A stretch of DNA of 64,000 nt from Bacillota bacterium (GTDB lineage: Bacteria > Bacillota > Sulfobacillia > JAJZYS01 > JAJZLH01). How positions within the stretch are numbered: position 1 is the stretch's first letter; every line of letters starts with the position of its first letter. Below, piece after piece: positions 16,975 through 26,912 of this stretch. The position numbers and the translations under genes are program-made. The stretch covers positions 16,364-80,363 of the forward strand of contig JAJZLY010000029.1 of the NCBI GenBank assembly GCA_021850485.1, given 5' to 3'. Below the pieces are notes generated by a model, which saw nothing but the letters and a program-made list of their open reading frames with translations, was not told the origin of the DNA and did no database searches.

Positions 16975-18360
16975 ATGCAGTGGATGCAAGAGCTGGCGAG
17001 GGTCGTCCGACCAGGCCAGATGACCACCAGCCCCAGCGTGCTCGAACAGCATGCGAAAGACGAGTCGTACCACCCGGGTGTGTTGCCAGACGTGGTCGTC
17101 TATCCCGAGAGCCAAGATGACGTGGTGGCAGTGATGCGCCTGGCCAGCGCCTTTCGGGTGCCGGTGGTTGCCTTCGGTGTCGGCAGTGGCCTGGAGGGGC
17201 ACGTGGTACCGGTGCGCCACGGCATCTCACTGGATACCTCCCGCCTCAACCGGGTGCTTGAGATCCGCCCTGGTGACTTCTTGGCCTGCGTCCAGCCTGG
17301 GGTCACCCGCACCGAGCTAAACCAGGAACTGGGCCGCCACGGGCTCTTTTTCCCGGTCGATCCCGGTGCCAATGCCTCCTTGGGCGGCATGGCTGCCACC
17401 GGCGCCAGCGGCACGACCACGGTTCGTTATGGGGCCATGCGCGAGCATGTCCGAGCCCTGACCGTGGTGCTGGCTGATGGGGTGGTCATCCACACCGGGT
17501 CACTGGCCGCCAAGTCGTCGTCTGGCTACGACCTGACCCATCTGTTCGTGGGGTCGGAGGGCACTCTCGGCATCTTCACCGAACTGTGGCTGAAGGTATG
17601 GGGCATCCCAGAGGCAACCCTGGCCGCCCGGGCTGAGTTCGAGACGGTCGAACAGGCCGTCGCCGCTTCCACCGCCATCATCGGCGCCGGGGTCGCCGTG
17701 GTGCGGCTGGAACTGGTGGACGCACCGTTTTTTCAGTATATCAACGCCTATGCCGGGACGACCTTTCCGCTGCATCCCACGCTGCTGCTGGAGTTTCGAG
17801 GTAGCCGCATGGGCGCGGCGGCCGATCTGGCGGCCGCTCGCGAACTGGTGATGGAGGAGGGGTGCACTGTCTTTGATCAGGTGCAAGACAGCGGCCGTCA
17901 GACCGAGATGTGGGCGGCCCGCCACTCGGCGGCCTTTGCCTTTATGGCAGCCCATCCCGGCCGAGGGCACCTGGCCACCGACGTCTGCGTGCCAGTCTCC
18001 CAACTGCCACAAGCGGTGAGTGCCGCCAAGTTTGCCTTGGCCGAGATGGGGATGGAGGGCGCGATCTTGGGTCACGTCGGAGACGGCAACTTTCATGTCA
18101 GTTTGGCCGTGGACCCCAGCGACCGGGAGGATATGGCACGAGCTGAGGCCTTCAGCGGGCGTCTGATCGACCAGGCCCTGGCGGTGGGCGGCACCTGCAC
18201 CGGGGAGCATGGCGTGGGATTGGGCAAGCGTCGCTACCAGGCCCGCGAGCACGGAACCTCGCTCGCCGTGATGCATCGTTTGAAGGCGCTGCTCGATCCC
18301 GAGGACATCCTCAACCCCGGAAAATTGGTGGACCCGGACCCTGCTCCCGGCGGCGGCTAG
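16975..18360 (+). CDS. FAD-linked oxidase, glycolate oxidase GlcD / D-lactate dehydrogenase type
   Basis: VVYPESQDDVVAVMRLA, GVGSGLEGHVVPV, PGANASLGGMAATGASGTTTVRYG, C-terminal GEHGVGLGKR...LLDPEDILNPGK. Confidence 0.9.
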   Translation: MQWMQELARVVRPGQMTTSPSVLEQHAKDESYHPGVLPDVVVYPESQDDVVAVMRLASAFRVPVVAFGVGSGLEGHVVPVRHGISLDTSRLNRVLEIRPGDFLACVQPGVTRTELNQELGRHGLFFPVDPGANASLGGMAATGASGTTTVRYGAMREHVRALTVVLADGVVIHTGSLAAKSSSGYDLTHLFVGSEGTLGIFTELWLKVWGIPEATLAARAEFETVEQAVAASTAIIGAGVAVVRLELVDAPFFQYINAYAGTTFPLHPTLLLEFRGSRMGAAADLAAARELVMEEGCTVFDQVQDSGRQTEMWAARHSAAFAFMAAHPGRGHLATDVCVPVSQLPQAVSAAKFALAEMGMEGAILGHVGDGNFHVSLAVDPSDREDMARAEAFSGRLIDQALAVGGTCTGEHGVGLGKRRYQAREHGTSLAVMHRLKALLDPEDILNPGKLVDPDPAPGGG

Positions 18361-18398
18361 GACTATACTGGAGCCACCGGTTCAGGCGCGGCGGAGGA

Positions 18399-18656
18399 GT
18401 GGTCTTGGGCATGATCTATCATCAAGGCTTCGGATGGGGAGCAGGACTGTTCGGATTCTGGCTGTTCGCCCTGGCCGTGATGGCCGGCTTCATCTGGCTG
18501 GTGTACAGTCTGGTGCTGCGAGCAGCCGAGAGGTGGCCCCGGCGCGCACAGGCAGACGGTGCGCTGGCCATGGCCCGGCTGCGCTACGCCAAAGGAGAAA
18601 TCGGGCAAGAGGAGTTCCAACGCCTGATCGCAGATCTCACCACCAAGGACGCCTGA
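18399..18656 (+). CDS. Small membrane protein with C-terminal SHOCT-like motif
   Basis: One TM segment followed by ALAMARLRYAKGEIGQEEFQRLIADL. Confidence 0.75.
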   Translation: MVLGMIYHQGFGWGAGLFGFWLFALAVMAGFIWLVYSLVLRAAERWPRRAQADGALAMARLRYAKGEIGQEEFQRLIADLTTKDA

Positions 18657-18684
18657 CGGAAACGAATCGCTGGACAGCAATCAA

Positions 18685-18715
18685 GCCGTGGCGCCCTGGC
18701 AAAGGGCGCCACGGC
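18685..18715 (+). terminator. Strong hairpin between convergent SHOCT and eqolisin genes
   Basis: GCCGTGGCGCCCT-ggcaa-AGGGCGCCACGGC, 13-bp perfect stem. Confidence 0.65.
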
Positions 18716-18735
18716 TCGGCGGGGCCGCCTGGCGG

Positions 18736-19569
18736 TTAGGACCCGGGCGCCGCCGGGCTACTGGATCCGTATTGGACCTTGAAACCATCGGTGTCGCTGT
18801 CCGGCAGCGACGGGGTGGACACTTGGGTTCGTTTTTGAATCATCACGCCGCCATCGGATGTGACCAGACCAGGATTTGTCCCGTTCACGGTGCCGGGGTT
18901 GAAGATGGTGAAGCCGTAGTTGGCTAGGGTGGCCACGTGGCCGCCGATGGTCGGCGCCTCTTGAATCCACTCTGCCGATGTGCCAGGGCCGGTGTAGGTT
19001 TGGGTCGTCGAGAAGCTCCAGCCCGCCGTCACATCTGAGATGGTGATGGTCCAGGTGCCATTGGCGTTCTTAGCGACGGAGGCGGTCATGGCGTCGCCGG
19101 GGTTGACCGGATCGCCGGTGATCACCGTTTCGGCGGCCGGCAAGATCTCCCACCAGGCGTCGTAGTGGGCGCTGCCCTGGTAGTAGTCCTGCTCGGTGCC
19201 GGTCTGGATCAGGTTGGAGTTGTTGAAGCCGTCGATGCCGATCCAACTCGAGGAGTAGGTGCTACCGCGGCTTGGCGCTACTGCGGGGACGATCCAGGAG
19301 CCGGTGATCTGGGTATAGGTGCCGCTGACACTGGTTGAAAGTGCATATCCGGACCAGTTGCTGGACGCCCATCCGAACGGGCTGGTCGTGCTGGACGAGC
19401 CGCCATGACCGTGGGTTGTGCCTGGAACCGCCAGCGCGATGCGAGGAGCATGCGAGATCGCCGGAGCGGCCGCACTGACCACCGGTCCAGCCCCGGTGGC
19501 GAGGAGCAGAGCCAAGGAGCCGAAGCCACAGGCAATTCGTCGCACAGGTGTCAAGGCATCACCTCCCAC
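18736..19569 (-). CDS. Secreted G1-family (eqolisin) acid protease
   Basis: Signal-peptide-like N-terminus; SNWSGYA, SSSWIGIDGFNNSNLIQTGTEQD, YDAWWEILP, AEWIQEAP are eqolisin motifs. Confidence 0.88.
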   Translation of the reverse strand: MGGDALTPVRRIACGFGSLALLLATGAGPVVSAAAPAISHAPRIALAVPGTTHGHGGSSSTTSPFGWASSNWSGYALSTSVSGTYTQITGSWIVPAVAPSRGSTYSSSWIGIDGFNNSNLIQTGTEQDYYQGSAHYDAWWEILPAAETVITGDPVNPGDAMTASVAKNANGTWTITISDVTAGWSFSTTQTYTGPGTSAEWIQEAPTIGGHVATLANYGFTIFNPGTVNGTNPGLVTSDGGVMIQKRTQVSTPSLPDSDTDGFKVQYGSSSPAAPGS

Positions 19570-19722
19570 AATGGATCAGTAATGTTGGACGCCTGCGGTG
19601 CAACTCCTGCACTCTAAGTCGCAGGCGGCAGGGCGAGAAAACCGGATCAAAGCGTTTCACCAGGCTGATTCACGCCGCCGGGTCGACCGGTGGGCCCTTG
19701 CGAGTGAGCGCTGGACCTAGGC

Positions 19723-21669
19723 ATGATACCGAGGGCACTAAGTCGCGGTGGCGGAGGTTGGACGTTGGCGTTGGCTTTTTTGCCCCTGACCCGGCTCGAC
19801 GGCTTCATCCCAATCGAGGACTACGGCCTGATCGGCAACCTCGAGACCTGCGCCCTGGTCGGCCGGGACGGCTCGATCGATTGGTGCTGCCTGCCGTACT
19901 TGGATTCGCCGAGCGTCTTCGCGGCGATGCTGGACAGGAAAAAAGGCGGGCGATTTGTGGTCCAGCCGGCCGCCGAGTTTACGTCGCGGCAGCAGTATTC
20001 CGCAGATACCAATGTTCTGGTCACTGAATTTCGGACCGCCGGCGGCGAAGCGGTGCTCACCGACTTCATGCCGGTGATGGCTGGTTCCGCAGAGGACCAG
20101 CCGGTGCCCTGGGACCACCGGGCGATCCTACGCGAGGTCGAATGCCAGCGCGGCGAGATGCAAATTCGTTGGGAGTGTTCACCACAACCGGACTATGGCC
20201 GCGGCCAGGCCGCATGGACCCGGCAGAGCGGCGGCCTGGTGGCCGAGACAGGAGGGCAGGGCCCGCTCTTTTTGCAGCTGCCAGGCGACGCCGATCTGAC
20301 GAATGGTCAAGCCAGCGGGAGCTTCACCCTGCGCGCGGGTGAGAGCACCTGGCTGGTGCTCCGTTATCAGGACCCCACACCACTGTCCGCCGCGGCCTGC
20401 CAGCAACTGCTGGAGGACACGAAGGACCTCTGGGGTTCGTGGGTGCACAGTTGCGAGGGTCCCGGATGTGCGTTTGCCGGGCCTTGGCACGACCAGGTGG
20501 TACGCTCGGAGCTGGTGTTAAAGCTCTTGACCCATCCCGAGACCGGGGCCATCGCCGCCGCACCCACCACCTCTTTGCCAGAAGCTGTAGGGGCCGGCCG
20601 CAACTGGGATTACCGCTTCGCCTGGATTCGCGACGCATCGTTTACAGCCCAGGCCCTGTTCCACATCGGACATCAGAAAGAAGCGCGCCAGTATTTTCGC
20701 TGGGTACGGTCCATTTGGACCCGCGACACCAATCCAGCCGACATCCAGACCATGTACAGTCTGGCCGGCGGCACCGATCTGACCGAGTTTCAACTGGACC
20801 ACCTGTCCGGGTACCGCAACTCGCGGCCGGTCCGGATCGGAAATCTGGCCGCCAGCCAACATCAACTCGATATTTACGGTGAGCTGATCAACGCCCTCTA
20901 CGAGTTCACCCGCTACCCGAAGAATGGCGGCGTACCGGAGCGGGCGTTGGTGGAAGCGGAATGGCCGATGATCCAGCGCATTACTGAATATGTGGCTGGC
21001 TGTTGGCAGGAGCCTGACTCTGGGATCTGGGAGATGCGAGGCCAGGAGCAACACTTCACTTATTCCAAACTGATGTGCTGGGTGGCCTTGGACCGCAGTG
21101 TCCGGTTAGCCGAGCGTTGGCAACTGCAAGCACCTCTGGAGGCCTGGAAGCAAGAGCGCCGCAAGGTGCGTCGGGCGATCTTGGACCAGGCATTCAACCC
21201 GGGCCTGAACAGCTTCACCCAGGCCTTTGGCTCCACCGTCCTGGACGCCTCCAGCCTGCTGATCCCGGTGATGGGATTGCTCGCCCACAGCGACCCGCGG
21301 GTGGTTGGCACCATCGATGCCACCATGTCCAAGCTGATGAGCCATGGCCTGGTTCACCGCTATCTAGACGACGACGGCCTCTCTGGCAGCGAAGGTGCCT
21401 TCTTGCTGTGCACCTTTTGGCTGGTCTCGGCATTGGCCCTGGCCGGTCGTCAAGAAGAGGCAGAGTCGGTGTTCCGCGGTGTCCTCGATCGGATGGGGCC
21501 GCTGGGGTTGCTGGCCGAGGAGATGCATCCGGAACTGGGCTCGATGCTGGGCAACTACCCGCAGGCCTTCAGCCACATTGGTCTGATCAACAGTGCCCTG
21601 TACCTGGGCCGCAAGAGCCGGGCCAAAGCTCCGGGCCCGGCGCCCATCGGCACCGAACCAGCGGCTTGA
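19723..21669 (+). CDS. Glycoside hydrolase family 15 protein (glucoamylase/trehalase-like)
   Basis: IEDYGLIGNLETCALVGRDGSIDWCCLPYLDSPSVFAAMLD; RNWDYRFAWIRDASFTAQALF; YLGRKSRAK; start uncertain. Confidence 0.9.
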   Translation: MIPRALSRGGGGWTLALAFLPLTRLDGFIPIEDYGLIGNLETCALVGRDGSIDWCCLPYLDSPSVFAAMLDRKKGGRFVVQPAAEFTSRQQYSADTNVLVTEFRTAGGEAVLTDFMPVMAGSAEDQPVPWDHRAILREVECQRGEMQIRWECSPQPDYGRGQAAWTRQSGGLVAETGGQGPLFLQLPGDADLTNGQASGSFTLRAGESTWLVLRYQDPTPLSAAACQQLLEDTKDLWGSWVHSCEGPGCAFAGPWHDQVVRSELVLKLLTHPETGAIAAAPTTSLPEAVGAGRNWDYRFAWIRDASFTAQALFHIGHQKEARQYFRWVRSIWTRDTNPADIQTMYSLAGGTDLTEFQLDHLSGYRNSRPVRIGNLAASQHQLDIYGELINALYEFTRYPKNGGVPERALVEAEWPMIQRITEYVAGCWQEPDSGIWEMRGQEQHFTYSKLMCWVALDRSVRLAERWQLQAPLEAWKQERRKVRRAILDQAFNPGLNSFTQAFGSTVLDASSLLIPVMGLLAHSDPRVVGTIDATMSKLMSHGLVHRYLDDDGLSGSEGAFLLCTFWLVSALALAGRQEEAESVFRGVLDRMGPLGLLAEEMHPELGSMLGNYPQAFSHIGLINSALYLGRKSRAKAPGPAPIGTEPAA

Positions 21670-21829
21670 CCAAAGGCGGCGCTCGGTGTGCGGGCGATTC
21701 GGATCGGCCAGCGCGCCTGGACCAACCCATGTGCACAAACCGCGACCGAGCGCGGCCTCACGCTCGCCATCGGCCTGTCCATAGCCAGCGCACATCGCTC
21801 GCACCAGAAACAAATGCTAAGATGCCAAC

Positions 21830-22936
21830 ATGCAAAGAATGCCAGAGGTGCAGCGCCCTCCTTTCGATCGCCTGCGGCTGGGAGAACCGTGCCACATCGT
21901 GGTGCGTCGCAGCTGGCCCCTGATGGTGGCCGGGTTGACCCTGGAGAGTGAAGCGGCGCGCGTTGATGAGTTGCCACGCGAGGCTCTGGCGGCTGTCCCT
22001 GGCTGGCCTGCCTTCCGCGCACTGCTCCTGCATGCGGTGGCGCTGAGAGATCAACTGGCTCTCGAGCCCGCAGTTGAATTGGACGCCATCCACACCGTGG
22101 CCGGGTTGATTGAGTGGATTGGGCAACGCGGTGTCGAGTGGTGGCATCAGCTATTGGCTTCGGCCGCCATCCGTGGCTGGGCGTTTTACTGCCAGGCGGC
22201 CGACTCCGAGGTGGAGCGGTTAGAACGCCAGCGGACCTGGCCCTTGGGTCCGGAAGGGCCGGGGTGGTGGCGCGATGTCCGTCTGTTTGAACGGCGGATT
22301 CGGTTGCAGGCCCTGTTGTGGGAGATCACCGAGCCCGAGCTGGAGCAAGTGCTGTCGGATCGCGAGGGCGCCTTGGCAGTGGTGGCTCAGGTGCTGCAGC
22401 CGGCAGCCGACTTAATTGATGCCAAGATGCCGAGGCTGGGCCGGAGCGAGCGCCGGGTTGCGTCTGACCTCGCCCAGGCCTTTTTGACCATGACCGGCCG
22501 ACCTCTGGTCGCTGCCGACCCGGGCGAATGGGCGGCAGTGCGCCACCTGGTGGTCGTGCCAACACCAGGTCTGGCGCGACAGGACGCAGTATCCGTTGCC
22601 CGCACGCCTTCCAGTTGGACCGTGTGGGTTGGCGCTGATACCGGCGAGACTGCGGCCCAGCCAGCCGATGTGGGGCGCATCCTGGCGGCCCTAGGCGACG
22701 ATCTGAACAAGCAGATTGTGGAGAGCCTGTCGGCGGAGGGGCCGGCGCATGCGCTGTTGCTGGCTGAACGCCTGCCCGCTCATCCCTCTACGTTGAGTCG
22801 CCACCTCAACGCCATGGCCGATGCAGGCGTGTTGCGAGTCCGGCCGCTGGGACACAAGGTGGTCTATCACCTGAATCCGGCTGCCCTGGACCTGTTGTCG
22901 CTGTGGGCGCGACAATTGAACGCTGCGGAGGTGTGA
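21830..22936 (+). CDS. Transcriptional regulator with C-terminal ArsR-type winged helix
   Basis: C-terminal LAERLPAHPSTLSRHLNAMADAGVLRVRPLGHKVVYHLNPAAL; N-terminal about 270 aa unassigned. Confidence 0.75.
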   Translation: MQRMPEVQRPPFDRLRLGEPCHIVVRRSWPLMVAGLTLESEAARVDELPREALAAVPGWPAFRALLLHAVALRDQLALEPAVELDAIHTVAGLIEWIGQRGVEWWHQLLASAAIRGWAFYCQAADSEVERLERQRTWPLGPEGPGWWRDVRLFERRIRLQALLWEITEPELEQVLSDREGALAVVAQVLQPAADLIDAKMPRLGRSERRVASDLAQAFLTMTGRPLVAADPGEWAAVRHLVVVPTPGLARQDAVSVARTPSSWTVWVGADTGETAAQPADVGRILAALGDDLNKQIVESLSAEGPAHALLLAERLPAHPSTLSRHLNAMADAGVLRVRPLGHKVVYHLNPAALDLLSLWARQLNAAEV

Positions 22937-23058
22937 CCTTACGATCAGGCATGGCCGTCGGTCAGCACTCGACTTTGGCTTGACCACAAGCGGCTGGCGC
23001 TGGCGAAGGGTGTGGCGGCCGTCGGCTTGACTGAAGTGTGGCAATGAGGTGATCGAGC

Positions 23059-24021
23059 GTGCGGCTTACAGGAATCCATCATGTCTCAGCCCTGACCGCC
23101 CAGGCCGGGGCGAATTTGGCCTTTTACACGGGCGTGATGGGCATGCGCTTGGTGAAGAAGACCGTCAATCAAGACGATACCTCCTCCTACCACCTGTTCT
23201 ATGGGGATCAGACCGGCAGTCCCGGCACGGAGCTCACCTTTTTCGACATCCCGCAGGCGGCAGCGAATCGACCTGGCAATCGCTCCATCTCCGCTATCGG
23301 CCTGACTGTCCGTGATGGCGCTGCACTCGAATACTGGCAGGCGCGCCTGGCTGAGTGGGATGTCGACCAAGATCCGATTGTCACAGTCGCCGGGCGCTCA
23401 ACCCTGGCGCTTCGCGACCCGGAGGGACAGCGCCTGATCCTGACGGCCGACGACACAGTGGCACACCCGCACACGCCCTGGCAGCAGAGCCCAGTGCCGG
23501 CACAAACTGCGATCTTGGGCCTCGGTCCGATCACGCTGACTGTGCCCGATGGCAAAGATACGGTCGCGGTCTTAACCGAACTGATGGGATTCGAAGAGGT
23601 TTTACCGCTGCGATCGGACCTTGGCCAAGGCGACTGGCGCCGTGTCTTCAGCACTGGCAAAGGTGCTGGCGCAGAAATTCATCTGGAGATCAGGCCCCAG
23701 CTACCGGCAGAGCGGTTGGGGCGGGGTGGTACCCACCACGTTGCCTTCCGGGTGCCGGACGAAGAGCAGCACCGGGCCTGGCTCGACCTACTGGAAAGGG
23801 CCGGGCTGCGCACGTCTGGGCTGGTTGACCGTTACTATTTCCGCTCCATCTACTTTCGGGAGCCGTCTGGCATCTTATTCGAACTGGCCACCGACGGTCC
23901 GGGATTCCTGACCGACGAAGATGCTGAACACCTAGGTGAGCGGCTGGCCCTACCGCCGTTTTTAGAGCCGAGGCGGGCCGAGATCGAGGCCGGGCTGTCA
24001 CCACTTGAGCTTCCCAGATGA
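23059..24021 (+). CDS. Ring-cleaving dioxygenase / VOC protein, MhqO-like
   Basis: GIHHVSALTAQAGANLAFYTGVMGMRLVKKTVNQDD...YHLFYGD; second VOC half GTHHVAFRVPDEEQ. Confidence 0.85.
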   Translation: MRLTGIHHVSALTAQAGANLAFYTGVMGMRLVKKTVNQDDTSSYHLFYGDQTGSPGTELTFFDIPQAAANRPGNRSISAIGLTVRDGAALEYWQARLAEWDVDQDPIVTVAGRSTLALRDPEGQRLILTADDTVAHPHTPWQQSPVPAQTAILGLGPITLTVPDGKDTVAVLTELMGFEEVLPLRSDLGQGDWRRVFSTGKGAGAEIHLEIRPQLPAERLGRGGTHHVAFRVPDEEQHRAWLDLLERAGLRTSGLVDRYYFRSIYFREPSGILFELATDGPGFLTDEDAEHLGERLALPPFLEPRRAEIEAGLSPLELPR

Positions 24022-24686
24022 CCGGACCGGAGGAGGTCCGGTCCGCCCCAGACCTGCCTTTCATTCATCGGTACCAGGAAGGCTCCGGCAGCGGGCCAAA
24101 AACCACCTTTTTGTTGCTGCACGGCACCGGCGGCGACGAGCGAGATCTCTTTCCGCTGGCCCAGCGTCTGATCCCAGGAGCCAACCTGCTCGGCGTGCGG
24201 GGGAAGGTCCTAGAAGACGGCATGGCCCGGTATTTTCGGCGGCTGACCGAGGGCGTCTTCGATGAACGAGACCTGATCGGACGGGCGGCCGAGCTGGCCG
24301 CGTTTGTCCCGGCCGCCGCTCTAGTTCATCACTTCGACGCCGATCGCGTCTTCGCACTCGGTTACTCGAACGGGGCCAACATGGCGGCGGCCCTGCTCCT
24401 GCTCCACCCGCATCTACTGCAAGGAGGCATCTTGTTCCGGACCATGATGCCGCTGACGGCGCCTGTCCCAGTGGATCTGACCGGTACCGCCGTCTTGCTC
24501 AGCCAGGGTGAGCGCGACCCGTTTGTCACGAGGCAGCGGGCCGAGGAGTTGGCCCGAGCGCTCGAAACGTGCGGCGCGACGGTGACAGTTAAGTGGCAGC
24601 AGTCCGGCCACGGCCTGACTGAAGCCGACCTGAGCGACGCCAGCAACTGGCTGGCCGATATCCGACAGGACAGAACCGGCGCCTAG
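24018..24686 (+). CDS. Alpha/beta hydrolase, carboxylesterase/MhqD-like
   Basis: LLLHGTGGDERDLFPLAQRL, GYSNGANMAAALLL, SGHGLTEADL; overlaps the preceding gene by 4 nt. Confidence 0.85.
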   Translation: MTGPEEVRSAPDLPFIHRYQEGSGSGPKTTFLLLHGTGGDERDLFPLAQRLIPGANLLGVRGKVLEDGMARYFRRLTEGVFDERDLIGRAAELAAFVPAAALVHHFDADRVFALGYSNGANMAAALLLLHPHLLQGGILFRTMMPLTAPVPVDLTGTAVLLSQGERDPFVTRQRAEELARALETCGATVTVKWQQSGHGLTEADLSDASNWLADIRQDRTGA

Positions 24687-24740
24687 GCGACAGAGGCGAT
24701 CTGGCTTGGCAAGGCGGCTTCGATATGGCACAACGGAAGC

Positions 24741-26114
24741 ATGGCAGACGCATCCTACAATTCACCCGTCGACACCATCCGTCTGTCGGAACTGATTGGC
24801 GCTTTATCTCGCGCCCTTGACCTCACCGAGGGACAGGCCTTTGGCCATTCGCTCAGTTCCTGCCTGATCGGAATGCAACTGGCGCAAGCGATTGGGCTCG
24901 ATCGTGAGTCCCGTTCTGCGCTTTTCTATGCGCTGTTGCTCAAGGATGCGGGCTGTTCGTCCAACGCGGCAATGGTGCAAGAGATGTTTCAAACGGACGA
25001 TCTGGCGGCCAAGCGCGACCTGAAAATGATGGACTGGACGCAGCCGCTGCAGGCGGTCCGCTTCGGCCTGTCTCTTGCCGGCCGTGGCCGAAGCGCCTGG
25101 ACCCGCCTGATCCGGATCATCGCCTTGGCGCCCGGCGGCATGGCGCCGGCCCGCCAGATGTTCGCTGTCCGCTGTGAGCGGGGGGCGGATATCGTCCGCA
25201 TGATGTCATTTCCGGAGACGACGGCACAGGCGATCCGGTCATTGGACGAACACTGGGATGGCCGGGGCTATCCTGCCGGCCTGACCGGGGAGCAAATTCC
25301 CCTGCTGGCCCGCATCGCTGGACTCAGCCAGACCGTGGAGATCTTTCGCAGCACAGTCGGCCGCATGGGCGCCATGGCCATGGTCCGTCGACGTAGCGGC
25401 AGCTGGTTTGACCCTGAGTTGGTGCGGGTGTTTTCGCGTTTGGCGGCCGAGGACGCGTTTTGGTCGCGGTTGGCATCCGATCGGCCCCAATTGATGGCGG
25501 CCGTGGCCGCTCTGGAGCCGCCAGAGGCTCCGGAAATGGCGGATTCGCAGCGGGTCGATCAGGTGGCGCTTGCCTTCGCCCAGATTATCGATGCGAAATC
25601 CCCTTACACGTACCGTCACTCCGAAGGGGTCGCCAAATACGCCGTGGCGATCGGACGCCAGTTGGACTTCTCGCCGGTGCAGGTGCGAGAGATGCACCTG
25701 GCGGGGTTGCTCCACGATATCGGCAAACTGGGCGTACCGAACATGGTCCTGGACAAAGCGGGGCCGTTGACGCACGAGGAGATGGAGGTGATTCGCCGCC
25801 ATCCGCGGTATTCCGAGGAGATCTTATCGGAGGTGGCTGCGTTCTCCAGTTTGGCTGAAGTGGCGGCGGTTCATCATGAACGGGTCGACGGCAAAGGGTA
25901 TTATCGAGGGGTGGTGCTGGCGGACTTTCCGCAAGCCCATCGCACGCTGCCGGTAGCGGACATCTACGAGGCCTTGACGGCGGACCGGCCGTACCGCCAA
26001 GCGATGAGCCCGGATGCGGCCCTGGCTCTGTTGCATAAGGAGGCGGGCAGCGGCGTCTGCCCCCGGGCGGTGACTGCTTTGGAAGCGGCATTGAACAAGG
26101 GAGAGGTGGCCTGA
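24741..26114 (+). CDS. HD-GYP domain protein (candidate c-di-GMP phosphodiesterase)
   Basis: HLAGLLHDIGKLGVPNMVLDKAGPLTHEEMEVIRRHP...VAAVHHERVDGKGYYRGV; N-terminal degenerate HD-like region ALLLKDAGCSSNAAM. Confidence 0.88.
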   Translation: MADASYNSPVDTIRLSELIGALSRALDLTEGQAFGHSLSSCLIGMQLAQAIGLDRESRSALFYALLLKDAGCSSNAAMVQEMFQTDDLAAKRDLKMMDWTQPLQAVRFGLSLAGRGRSAWTRLIRIIALAPGGMAPARQMFAVRCERGADIVRMMSFPETTAQAIRSLDEHWDGRGYPAGLTGEQIPLLARIAGLSQTVEIFRSTVGRMGAMAMVRRRSGSWFDPELVRVFSRLAAEDAFWSRLASDRPQLMAAVAALEPPEAPEMADSQRVDQVALAFAQIIDAKSPYTYRHSEGVAKYAVAIGRQLDFSPVQVREMHLAGLLHDIGKLGVPNMVLDKAGPLTHEEMEVIRRHPRYSEEILSEVAAFSSLAEVAAVHHERVDGKGYYRGVVLADFPQAHRTLPVADIYEALTADRPYRQAMSPDAALALLHKEAGSGVCPRAVTALEAALNKGEVA

Positions 26115-26425
26115 TGGCTGAACTGGATAGCGGCGACAAGGCCGAGGTGAAACGGCCGCTCGGCCGCCGAGTGTGGGCTGGCGGACTGATGATGGCGGCC
26201 GGACTGATCGTGTTGTTTTTGCCGGTGGTTCAGGTGCCTGGGTTCGGCGTGGTCACTGTCGCCCAAGCCCGCGGCATCTGCAGCGGCACCTTGGCGCCAG
26301 CAGTACCGATCCCTTCGGGCGCGGTCTGCGCCGGGCCGGCCGTCGCTTATGTCCTGGCTACCGCCATCTTCCTACTCGGGGTGGCACTGCTTTCTTGGGG
26401 CATCGCTAAGCCGCACCGAGATTGA
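26114..26425 (+). CDS. Small two-TM membrane protein
   Basis: Two hydrophobic segments; start overlaps the HD-GYP stop. Confidence 0.6.
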   Translation: MAELDSGDKAEVKRPLGRRVWAGGLMMAAGLIVLFLPVVQVPGFGVVTVAQARGICSGTLAPAVPIPSGAVCAGPAVAYVLATAIFLLGVALLSWGIAKPHRD

Positions 26426-26448
26426 CAGGTGCCGGGCGCTGACGAACC

Positions 26449-26476
26449 AGGGGCTGGCCGATGTCGGCCAGCCCCT
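26449..26476. terminator. Bidirectional hairpin between convergent genes
   Basis: AGGGGCTGGCCGA-tg-TCGGCCAGCCCCT, flanked by C/T-rich sequence. Confidence 0.6.
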
Positions 26477-26506
26477 CTTCATCTGCCGAGCGGGACGATG
26501 CACGCC

Positions 26507-26869
26507 TCAGCTCGCCGAATCGACCTGCTGTTGGTTCAAGCAGGCATGGCCGTCTTGAGGATCCGGTTTGATATAGGTGCGGCCCCAGTTTTCCACCGCC
26601 TGCATCACGCCCTGGAGAGCCACCCCAGCCGGAGTCAGCCGGTAGAGCGTGCGCGGCGGGAACACCGACTGCACCTCGCGCCCAACCACGCCGAGTGTCA
26701 CCAATTCGTCCAGGCGCTGGCTGAGCGTGGCCGGGTTGCACCCGCCAACGGACCGGGAGAGTTCGTTAAAGCCGCGCGGCTCGTTGAGGAGTTCGCGCAC
26801 GATGTGGAGTACCCACTTCTGCTGCAACACTCCGATGGCGGCGTGGACGGGGCAGAAATCATCGCTCAT
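26507..26869 (-). CDS. HxlR family transcriptional regulator
   Basis: CPVHAAIGVLQQKWVLHIVRELLNEPRGFNELSRSVGGCNPATLSQRLDELVTLGVV...YRLTPAG. Confidence 0.9.
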   Translation of the reverse strand: MSDDFCPVHAAIGVLQQKWVLHIVRELLNEPRGFNELSRSVGGCNPATLSQRLDELVTLGVVGREVQSVFPPRTLYRLTPAGVALQGVMQAVENWGRTYIKPDPQDGHACLNQQQVDSAS

Positions 26870-26912
26870 GGACTGATCATAGACCGTCGGGACAAACTTT
26901 GCAAATCTATTG

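Noticed and set aside
17500-18276. 258-aa minus-strand ORF opposite the GlcD-type oxidase
   Set aside because: Shadow ORF; oxidase motifs are on the plus strand
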